Shown one piece after another: positions 6,356-11,325 of a DNA stretch of 11,325 bases. Made by a program: the position numbers and the translations under genes. The notes under the pieces were generated by a model. That model had not been told where the DNA came from. It did not search any database and saw only the letters and a list, made by a program, of their open reading frames with translations. Location: assembly GCA_002310075.1 (NCBI GenBank), contig DBXU01000003.1, positions 48,278 through 59,602 on the forward strand, read 5' to 3'. Position 1 is the first letter of the stretch; each line of letters begins with the position of its first letter. The DNA is from Bacteroidales bacterium UBA1204 (GTDB taxonomy: Bacteria; Bacteroidota; Bacteroidia; Bacteroidales; F082).

Positions 6356-6423
6356 CATCGTCAAACCAACCAAGGGGCGACACAACAAATCAAACTTATT
6401 ACTATTTACAAAACACACACATC

Positions 6424-6774
6424 ATGAGTACAATGAGAAACTCGGTCATCTTGATTGGCCGCCCGGGTGCAGAACCTGAAACAAGAACATTCAATGACAA
6501 TCGCATCATCACGCGCTTCAGCCTCGCCGTAAACGAAACACACCGAAACGCCAAACACGAACAAGTGAAAGATACACAGTGGTTCAACGTGGTTGCATGG
6601 GACAAGACTGCTGAGCGTGTCGCACTCGCAGTGAAAAAAGGAAAACGAATTGCCATTGACGGCGCCTTGCGTAACAACGTATGGACTGACAAAGAAGGAA
6701 ACCGCCATACTTCCACGGAGATCCATCTCAACAACTTTGTCTTACTAGACTGGGGAAAAGAACAAAACAATTAA
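6424..6774 (+). CDS. Single-stranded DNA-binding protein, short form, copy 1
   Basis: SSB proteins coat single-stranded DNA during replication, repair and recombination, usually as OB-fold tetramers. This 116-residue protein is essentially one OB fold: MSTMRNSVILIGRPGAEPE (1-19), TRFSLAVNE (30-38), TQWFNVVAWDKTAERV (51-66), KGKRIAIDGALRNN (72-85) and NFVLLDW at the end. These match SSB consensus blocks (NxVxLIGxxGxDPE, W.xVVxW, GxxVxVEGxLxxxxW). It ends GKEQNN directly after the fold, with no glycine-rich linker and no acidic DDxxPF tip, which in other SSBs recruits partners. It is probably an accessory paralogue rather than the main SSB. It is followed by a second copy 35 bp downstream and is likely co-transcribed with it. 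Confidence 0.9.
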   Translation: MSTMRNSVILIGRPGAEPETRTFNDNRIITRFSLAVNETHRNAKHEQVKDTQWFNVVAWDKTAERVALAVKKGKRIAIDGALRNNVWTDKEGNRHTSTEIHLNNFVLLDWGKEQNN

Positions 6775-6809
6775 ACATCTTATTAATAACCATTTAAAAA
6801 CACACAACT

Positions 6810-7151
6810 ATGAGTACAATGAGAAATTCGGTCATGCTGATTGGCCGCCCAGGTGCAGAACCTGAAGTGAAAAGTCTGAACAAGAACAACAAAATGGCCC
6901 GTGTACGCCTTGCCGTAACAGAGAGCAAGAAGAACGCAAATGGTGAATGGGTCAGCGAAACACAATGGTTCACCATAGTGGCCTGGGGCAAGATTGCCGA
7001 TCGCGTTGAAAACAACGTCAGAAAAGGTCTGCAAGTGGCCGTCGAAGGCTCCTTGCGCAATAACGAATGGACCGATGACAAAGGACAGCGGCACTCCAAC
7101 ACAGAGGTTTGGGTCAACGACCTGTTCCTTATCGATCGGGCGAAAGATTAA
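6810..7151 (+). CDS. Single-stranded DNA-binding protein, short form, copy 2
   Basis: This 113-residue OB-fold protein is a paralogue of the preceding gene. It shares MSTMRNSVMLIGRPGAEPE at the N-terminus and aligned blocks RVRLAVTES (31-39), TQWFTIVAWGKIADRV (51-66), KGLQVAVEGSLRNN (72-85) and NDLFLIDRAKD at the end. The basic patch differs: copy 2 has MARVRLAVTESKKNANGEW where copy 1 has ITRFSLAVNETHRNAKHEQ, suggesting divergent DNA binding or hetero-oligomers. It also lacks a linker and acidic tip. It ends at a strong terminator that begins 11 bp after its stop, so it is the last gene of the ssb transcript. Confidence 0.9.
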   Translation: MSTMRNSVMLIGRPGAEPEVKSLNKNNKMARVRLAVTESKKNANGEWVSETQWFTIVAWGKIADRVENNVRKGLQVAVEGSLRNNEWTDDKGQRHSNTEVWVNDLFLIDRAKD

Positions 7152-7161
7152 ACGTTCTCTC

Positions 7162-7200
7162 TTAAAAATAAAGGGCGGCTGAGCCGCCCTTTATTTTTAA
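7162..7200. terminator. Strong bidirectional intrinsic terminator
   Basis: An 18-bp perfectly paired stem (7162-7179 with 7183-7200) closes a 3-nt TGA loop. Its core GGGCGGC/GCCGCCC is flanked by an A-tract on one side and a T-tract on the other, so a U-run follows the GC core in both directions. It separates the ssb pair from the convergent zinc-ribbon gene and overlaps that gene's TAA stop (7197-7199). Confidence 0.93.
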
Positions 7201-7937
7201 CCAGATACCATAAACACTCGAGGATCCTTCCATTTGGAATGACGCAGCATCTCGTTGGTGAAGTGGGTACGGCTACCCACTTGTTCAAGAAGTTCCTTCG
7301 CCTTGTCGAATTGGCGCAACTCACGATAGATTTCAGGAAGTTCCAAATCTACCTGTTCTTCAGGATGTTTTTCAAGCAAGGCTAAAAGACGCGTCAGATT
7401 CTCCGTAAAATCCTTGTGGTTTTTCAGAAACAGTTTCTGCCCTTCCAGTATCATCTTTCTGTTATTGTTCCATACACCGAAACTCATGAATCCATTGAGG
7501 AAATACTTTAGCCTGACATGCTGATGGTTTCGATGCAAGTCGTTATAGGCCCACCACAAGAAACGGCGAAGATATATCTCTTTCTTCGGCTCATAGTGAC
7601 TCTTCTTCAAAAAGGTCTTGTAATGATTGATTAAGGCCATCTTCCCTTTGTTGTTGGAGAAACTGATACCGAAAAAGCGCCAGGTGTTCCAAGAATAGAC
7701 TTCCGCCTCGGGCTTTTCGAAGGTGATCAAAGGCTCTTCCGGCTTTTCAATCCAAAAGACATGGCCACATGAAGGGCACATAATCATCTTTTGGGGAGTC
7801 GTTATAAGATTATCGTTAAGCACCTTCCCATCCGAATACAAGATAGCTTCATTGACCATTTCGGCTCTCAGGATACGACCTTCAAGCCATGCTTGGCAAT
7901 GAGGACATTGAAAATAAAACGAATCGAACTTCAGCAT
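7197..7937 (-). CDS. Zinc-ribbon protein of unknown function
   Basis: This 246-residue protein begins MLKFDSFYFQCPHCQAWLEGR and carries two CPxC knuckles, C11/C14 (CPHC) and C54/C57 (CPSC, in MIMCPSCGHVFWIEK), a spacing that fits a four-cysteine zinc ribbon. The middle (about 75-170) is aromatic- and Lys/Arg-rich with no evident membrane helix. The C-terminal part (about 165-230) is strongly helical and includes IYRELRQFDKAKELLEQVG, which resembles one TPR-like helix pair. I cannot name a family. It has no signal peptide and is probably cytosolic, perhaps nucleic-acid- or protein-binding. It lies last in the minus-strand run, 41 bp after rnhA, with its stop codon inside the terminator stem. 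Confidence 0.82.
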   Translation of the reverse strand: MLKFDSFYFQCPHCQAWLEGRILRAEMVNEAILYSDGKVLNDNLITTPQKMIMCPSCGHVFWIEKPEEPLITFEKPEAEVYSWNTWRFFGISFSNNKGKMALINHYKTFLKKSHYEPKKEIYLRRFLWWAYNDLHRNHQHVRLKYFLNGFMSFGVWNNNRKMILEGQKLFLKNHKDFTENLTRLLALLEKHPEEQVDLELPEIYRELRQFDKAKELLEQVGSRTHFTNEMLRHSKWKDPRVFMVSG

Positions 7938-7978
7938 TTTCTATCTTGTTTTCAGGCGGTAAAAGTAAGATATATTTT

Positions 7979-8617
7979 TCATTTTCTGCCAAAATCGGCA
8001 GGGATTTCTCCCCAAATCTCCGTTTTCCATTTCAGAACGGGCACCTCTATGACGTTCTCATTCAGCCATTTTTCGGCGCGTGCGATGAGTTCAAAAAGAT
8101 ATACATTCTTGTCGTTAGGCTGCAATTTGGTCTTACATTTTTTTTGTCGAATCCACAGCTGTGCATTGACAGAATCACTATAAATAGGGTATTTCACTCT
8201 ATTTTGCTTTTGCCAAGCCAAAGCATGCACGATAGCCAAAAACTCACCGATGTTATTGGTGCCTTTTTCAAACACAGGACTCTTAAAAATGTTCACAATC
8301 GTTACAGGCTGGCTGCTAAAATCGACAAATACACCTTGATACTCCATCTTACCTGGATTGCCTGAGCAAGCAGCATCAACGGCAACTGCCGGGCTTATGG
8401 GCTTCTCTTTGACTATTGACAAATCAACTTGAGGCGTTGTTTTCTTTTCAAATCCATTAAACCCATTGGCGAAAGCCTCTTCGGCACTTGCTTGATCTGG
8501 ATAGCCCTTATATAGCGCCCCGGGAAAGCTCTCAACTTCCTTCTTACATGCCTCCCAGCTATCATAAACACCAGGATTTCTGCCTTCCCAAACAACGTAG
8601 AATTTGCTTTTCGACAT
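7979..8617 (-). CDS. rnhA: Ribonuclease H1 with N-terminal hybrid-binding (viroplasmin-type) domain
   Basis: The enzyme cleaves the RNA strand of RNA:DNA hybrids, clearing R-loops and primers. ATG 8617 (212 residues, MSKSKFYVVWEGRNPGVYDSW) is preferred over an in-frame GTG at 8623. Residues 5-52 form the RNase H1 hybrid-binding domain (FYVVWEGRNPGVYDSW ... YKGYPDQASAEEAF). After a linker comes the catalytic domain: D81 in VDAACSGNPG, E125 in NNIGEFLAIVHAL, D148 in IYSDSVNAQLWI and D208 in the terminal IPADFGRK. All four acidic residues of the RNase H active site are present. The NPG and DFGRK forms are typical of the Firmicutes/Bacteroidota-type enzyme rather than of E. coli RnhA. The start lies 10 nt after the comB stop, so it is in the same operon. 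Confidence 0.93.
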   Translation of the reverse strand: MSKSKFYVVWEGRNPGVYDSWEACKKEVESFPGALYKGYPDQASAEEAFANGFNGFEKKTTPQVDLSIVKEKPISPAVAVDAACSGNPGKMEYQGVFVDFSSQPVTIVNIFKSPVFEKGTNNIGEFLAIVHALAWQKQNRVKYPIYSDSVNAQLWIRQKKCKTKLQPNDKNVYLFELIARAEKWLNENVIEVPVLKWKTEIWGEIPADFGRK

Positions 8618-8627
8618 AGACACAATA

Positions 8628-9344
8628 CTAGGTTCTCAGAATTCGCCCATCTTTGACAATAGGAACTGTTGACACAGCATTTGTGTCTAAGCAGAACTTG
8701 ATGTCATCATAAAATCCAAGCGTAAACAAACGCCTCACATGATAGCAACCAGAGAGAGCGCCCAAAAGGTTTTCTTTGTTTTCGTTATAGAAACCATCAA
8801 GCAAAAGACCCAAATCGTCAGTGTTAACCTCGACTTTCTGTTTCAACAATGCTATCAGCATTCCGGCGCAAAGCCCGTCATCCAAGGAGAAATTACCTTC
8901 GGTTCCAGCACAAACCAGAAACACGTCTTTCCCTATTTCAAGAACCAAGTTCACGACGGCTTCGGCATTCCTAAAACAAGCCAGAAACACCTCATCAGCA
9001 CCCCCAACGTTATTAATGGCATTGGTGCCGTTGGTAGTGGTGAATAAGATGGACTTTCCTTCAACGGTTTTTCTACTATACTCCAAAGGAGAATTGGAAA
9101 GGTCGAAGCCCTCTATCTTTAAAGCATCCCTTTCACCGCCGCGCAACGTTTTGGTGGTATCACATGCAATAGTAAGATTTTGTGTCTCTTCTACGGTCCT
9201 CACGGGGATAACTTCGTGAGCGCCATTGTCTAAGGCAGTAGTGATGACGCTCGTCGCCCGCAAAACATCAATCACGACGACGACATGGCCGCCGAAATCA
9301 ATGCCATGGGCTTGCTGGGCTGTAGGGACAACTCGGATATTCAT
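8628..9344 (-). CDS. comB: 2-phosphosulfolactate phosphatase family protein (ComB)
   Basis: ComB hydrolyses 2-phospho-3-sulfolactate to sulfolactate, a coenzyme M pathway step in methanogens; many bacteria without coenzyme M carry homologues. The 238-residue length and blocks fit the family: VVVVIDVLRATSVITTAL (21-38), LRGGERDALKIEGFDLSNSP (67-86), LFTTTNGTNAI (100-110), FLACFRNAEAVV (120-131) and VCAGTEGNFSLDDGLCAG (144-161), whose acidic and Ser/Thr residues line the Mg2+ site in this fold. Its ATG overlaps the pfkA TGA (ATGA at 9344-9341), indicating translational coupling. No other sulfolactate or coenzyme M gene is nearby, so the physiological substrate is uncertain; it could be a different phosphorylated hydroxy acid. 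Confidence 0.9.
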   Translation of the reverse strand: MNIRVVPTAQQAHGIDFGGHVVVVIDVLRATSVITTALDNGAHEVIPVRTVEETQNLTIACDTTKTLRGGERDALKIEGFDLSNSPLEYSRKTVEGKSILFTTTNGTNAINNVGGADEVFLACFRNAEAVVNLVLEIGKDVFLVCAGTEGNFSLDDGLCAGMLIALLKQKVEVNTDDLGLLLDGFYNENKENLLGALSGCYHVRRLFTLGFYDDIKFCLDTNAVSTVPIVKDGRILRT

Positions 9345-10435
9345 ATTCCAAGTGAGATATTCAGTCCTCGTGCGGTACGAACCAAATCGCTATCAATTGT
9401 CACTAAGTTAGGCTTGGAAATGGCCTCCTGAAGTGAGACGGCTACCACATCGGGGTGATGGTAAGCCACCATTTGGCCAAACTGCTTGTTAAGCACCATC
9501 TCGAATGCCTTCACGCCAAACTCGGCAGAGAGCACACGGTCGTAGGCAATCGGCACACCGCCACGTTGCAGATGGCCCAGCGTTGTCTCACGCATGTCAT
9601 GAGTGAAGCCTGCGGCCTTCATCTCCTCGATGAAACGGCGACCTATACCGCCCAGTTTCTTGTTCTCGTAGCCTACCTCGGTGCTAATCTCATACACCTG
9701 CTGACCGTCCTTGGGACGTGCGCCTTCCGAAGCCACCACCACGGCGAAGCCTCGGTCGTGATGGAAGCGCTGCTCCAAACGGGCTTTCACCACATTGATG
9801 TCATAGGGGAACTCGGGCAAGAGGCACACCTCTGCCCCACCTGCAATGGCAGAATGCAAGGCAATCCAACCCGCATCACGACCCATTACTTCAAGGACGA
9901 AGACGCGGTTGTGCGAAGCCGCAGTGGTAACAAGCTTATCAACGGCCTCGGTGGCAATCTGCACAGCGGTCTGGAAGCCGAAAGTGCATTCCGTCGATGA
10001 AAGGTCGTTGTCGATGGTCTTGGGCACACCGATGATGTTTAAGCCCTTTTCATAGAGTTTCTGCGAGATGCGCTGCGAGCCGTCGCCACCGATGCTGATG
10101 ACTGCATCGATGCCCATATATTGCAACTTGCGGAGCATTTCATCACTGCGATCGACGGTGCTCCAAGTCCCATCGGCATTCTTGACAGGCCAGTTGAACG
10201 GGCCGCCCTTGTTGGTGGTCTCGATGATGGTGCCGCCACGGAAGTGGATGCCACGCACCGACTCTGGCGTCAGCCTGACGACCTCAGTGGGTTCCCATAA
10301 AATGCCGTTGTAGGCTTGTATGCTGCCTAGCACTTCCCAGTCTTTCTCTTGGGCAGCTCTCTTGACGATGGCGCGAATTACGGCGTTGAGGCCAGGGCAA
10401 TCGCCGCCACCGGTTAATACGAGTAGTCTTTTCAT
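9341..10435 (-). CDS. pfkA: 6-phosphofructokinase, group III-type, probably ATP-dependent
   Basis: The enzyme phosphorylates fructose 6-phosphate in glycolysis. The start at ATG 10435 (364 residues, MKRLLVLTGGGDCPGLNAVI) puts the nucleotide loop at the N-terminus as in the family; an in-frame GTG at 10471 would overlap the upstream gene. Motifs seen are IGGDGS (115-120), PKTIDND (138-144, with catalytic D142), MGRDAGW (184-190) and LGHLQRGG (286-293). G119, equivalent to E. coli G104, points to ATP, whereas PPi enzymes have Asp there. K139, equivalent to position 124, is the Lys seen in PPi and group III enzymes. The combination fits ATP-dependent group III PFKs, but PPi use cannot be excluded. 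The gene begins 1 nt after the lipoprotein stop and overlaps comB by 4 nt. Confidence 0.94.
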   Translation of the reverse strand: MKRLLVLTGGGDCPGLNAVIRAIVKRAAQEKDWEVLGSIQAYNGILWEPTEVVRLTPESVRGIHFRGGTIIETTNKGGPFNWPVKNADGTWSTVDRSDEMLRKLQYMGIDAVISIGGDGSQRISQKLYEKGLNIIGVPKTIDNDLSSTECTFGFQTAVQIATEAVDKLVTTAASHNRVFVLEVMGRDAGWIALHSAIAGGAEVCLLPEFPYDINVVKARLEQRFHHDRGFAVVVASEGARPKDGQQVYEISTEVGYENKKLGGIGRRFIEEMKAAGFTHDMRETTLGHLQRGGVPIAYDRVLSAEFGVKAFEMVLNKQFGQMVAYHHPDVVAVSLQEAISKPNLVTIDSDLVRTARGLNISLGI

Positions 10436-10436
10436 G

Positions 10437-10913
10437 TTATTCTTGCTGTTTTGTTGGTTTACCCCAGACACTAATAATACGGTTACGTAGTTTTATGATG
10501 GCTTTGTCCACATCTCTCTGACGCGAAAGAGAAAAACTATTCGAAGAGCGGCAAGATGTCAGCACCTTACCTGTCATGTAGTCCTCGAAACTAACACTAA
10601 TCACCGACTCTTCAGGAGTAGAGGTGGCGGCATATTTTACCAACACGAGTTTCTCCTTCTGCTCTTCTGTGAGGTCCTGGATGCGACGCTCGCCAACCAT
10701 CTGAAGACGTGTGGCTTCAACGGCATCATAGATACCGGGCTCGATTTCGATATCGGTCACCGTGCCAAAGGAATTCCTGGCTTGGACGATAGAGGCATAC
10801 TCGTATTTGTCAAGTTTCGATCCCTTCGACACCAAGGTCTTATCGGTCGAACAAGAGCTGAATACCAATACGCCCAGTAAAAGGACAAAACACTTTTTCA
10901 CATTAATGTTCAT
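10437..10913 (-). CDS. Small putative lipoprotein of unknown function
   Basis: This 158-residue protein starts MNINVKKCFVLLLGVLVFSSC, a lipoprotein signal with lipobox FSSC and C21 as the modified cysteine, followed by STDK. The mature part has no transmembrane segment and a mixed alpha/beta look. Segments include VSKGSKLDKYEYASIVQ (28-44), an acidic helix IQDLTEEQKEKLVLVKYAAT (78-97), a strand-like SVISVSFEDYMTGKVLTSCR (103-122) and a basic helix near the C-terminus (DVDKAIIKLRNRIISVW). I recognise no family. It lies between aspS (58 bp upstream) and pfkA (1 nt downstream), so it is probably co-transcribed with them; I find no convincing promoter of its own. Signal-peptide evidence makes export and outer- or inner-membrane anchoring likely. 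Confidence 0.84.
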   Translation of the reverse strand: MNINVKKCFVLLLGVLVFSSCSTDKTLVSKGSKLDKYEYASIVQARNSFGTVTDIEIEPGIYDAVEATRLQMVGERRIQDLTEEQKEKLVLVKYAATSTPEESVISVSFEDYMTGKVLTSCRSSNSFSLSRQRDVDKAIIKLRNRIISVWGKPTKQQE

Positions 10914-10930
10914 AGGGTTATTGATTTAAT

Positions 10931-10962
10931 TTGTAGAGACGCACTTTGGTATGTCTCAACAA
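10931..10962. repeat. Imperfect intergenic palindrome between aspS and the lipoprotein gene
   Basis: TTGTAGAGAC (10931-10940) pairs with GTCTCAACAA (10953-10962) with one A:A mismatch; AC/GT pairs inside extend the stem around a TTTG loop. It begins 9 bp after the aspS stop on the minus strand. No U-tract follows, so it is not a typical terminator. The GTAGAGACGC core resembles dispersed intergenic palindromes I recall from bacterial genomes, so it may be a decayed repeat copy or an RNA-processing or attenuation hairpin in the operon. Confidence 0.45.
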
Positions 10963-10971
10963 ACAATTATA

Positions 10972-11325
10972 CTATCCTTTCAAATTCAATGCGATTTGCA
11001 ATTCATCCAGCTGTTCCTGAGCAATCGGCGCAGGCGAGCCGCTCATCACATCACGACCTGCATTGTTTTTCGGGAAGGCGATGAAGTCGCGGATGCTGTC
11101 GGCGCCACCGAAGAGCGAGCAGAGACGGTCGAATCCGAAAGCCAGACCAGCGTGAGGCGGTGCGCCATACTCGAAGGCACCCATCAGGAAGCCGAACTGC
11201 TCTTGTGCCTTCTCGTCGGTGAAGCCCAGAGTGTGGAACATCTTGTTCTGCAAGGTGCGGTCGTGGATACGGATGGAGCCACCACCCACCTCCACACCAT
11301 TCATCACGATGTCGTAGGCATTGGC
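10972..11325 (-). CDS. aspS: Aspartyl-tRNA synthetase, C-terminal part (cut by window edge)
   Basis: AspRS charges tRNA-Asp with aspartate. The last 117 codons are present, in frame to the right edge, beginning [21 protein letters not shown]. This is the class II catalytic core, with the GGGSIRIH signature for the AspRS/AsnRS/LysRS subclass and motif 3 GLAFGFDRL, whose Arg contacts [14 protein letters not shown] and the closing [13 protein letters not shown] are typical of bacterial AspRS. The sequence also contains the segment [14 protein letters not shown] common to bacterial-type AspRS. The N-terminal anticodon-binding domain and the rest of the core lie outside the window. It is the first visible gene of the minus-strand run. 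Confidence 0.95.
   Translation of the reverse strand, partial: ANAYDIVMNGVEVGGGSIRIHDRTLQNKMFHTLGFTDEKAQEQFGFLMGAFEYGAPPHAGLAFGFDRLCSLFGGADSIRDFIAFPKNNAGRDVMSGSPAPIAQEQLDELQIALNLKG

Larger units (their letters stand above)
6395..7151 (+). repeat. Head-to-tail tandem duplication of leader plus ssb
   Basis: Both ssb genes have a related leader of about 30 nt starting CTTATTA (6395 and 6779) and containing ACACACA just before the ATG. The first 57 coding nucleotides differ at only four positions, while the rest of the two genes has diverged widely. Unit 2 begins only 4 bp after the unit 1 stop, so the pair looks like a direct duplication of about 380 bp whose 5' ends have been kept alike by selection or gene conversion. 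Confidence 0.7.

Noticed and set aside
6143..6427. 94-codon plus-strand frame across the LytTR-ssb gap
   Set aside because: Its composition is low-complexity Lys/Asn/Thr, it overlaps a canonical promoter and the repeat array, and it has no family likeness; it is best read as non-coding.
7938..7978. Possible separate promoter for the zinc-ribbon gene (TACTTTTA at 7967-7960, minus strand)
   Set aside because: It lacks the final G of the -7 consensus and the nearest TTTG is 22 bp away; the gene is more simply part of the rnhA operon.
8618..8623. GTG start at 8623 for RNase H1
   Set aside because: The ATG two codons later at 8617 gives the normal MSKxKFYVVWEG start.
10436..10471. GTG start at 10471 for phosphofructokinase
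   Set aside because: It would overlap the lipoprotein gene by about 35 nt and add 12 unconserved residues ahead of the MKRLLVLTGGGD N-terminus.

Overview
The window looks like chromosomal DNA of an anaerobic member of the Bacteroidales (Bacteroides/Prevotella-like). Several intergenic regions carry the Bacteroidota promoter pattern (TTTG near -33, TAnnTTTG near -7), most clearly upstream of the LytTR gene and of the orphan membrane protein. Shine-Dalgarno sites are not evident. The gene set also fits: HydF for [FeFe]-hydrogenase maturation, a group III-type phosphofructokinase, short SSB proteins and an RNase H1 with an N-terminal hybrid-binding domain. Both ends cut through housekeeping genes (recG on the left, aspS on the right). 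I see no tRNA, rRNA, CRISPR array, insertion sequence or phage gene.

Layout. (1) Positions 1-911, minus: 5' part of recG, ending at its Walker A motif. (2) 947-3526, plus: a tightly overlapping four-gene run of a TatD-family hydrolase, TcdA (t6A cyclisation), a low-molecular-weight protein tyrosine phosphatase and an M15 peptidase lipoprotein. It diverges from recG across a 35-bp gap that holds two mirror-image -7 elements. (3) 3604-4131, plus: an orphan single-pass membrane protein with its own canonical promoter. (4) 6158-4147, minus: a membrane-embedded LytTR regulator followed 14 bp later by hydF, behind a textbook promoter. (5) 6159-6423: a 265-bp AT-rich divergent control region with a 10-bp phased tandem repeat and adjoining palindromes. 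(6) 6424-7151, plus: two tandem ssb genes produced by a head-to-tail duplication, closed by an 18-bp-stem bidirectional terminator. (7) 11325-7197, minus: aspS, a small lipoprotein, pfkA, comB, rnhA and a zinc-ribbon protein, all in one direction and mostly closely spaced.

How the genes relate. The plus-strand run and the right-hand run look like housekeeping operons (tRNA modification and charging, glycolysis, RNA:DNA hybrid removal). The LytTR-hydF pair suggests that a membrane-anchored regulator is tied to hydrogenase maturation. The phased repeat between the LytTR gene and the ssb pair is a plausible binding array for that or another regulator. I did not find an obvious new multi-gene system. 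The features most worth following up are the phased repeat, the LytTR-hydF linkage, the tandem ssb duplication and the symmetric recG/tatD promoter pair.
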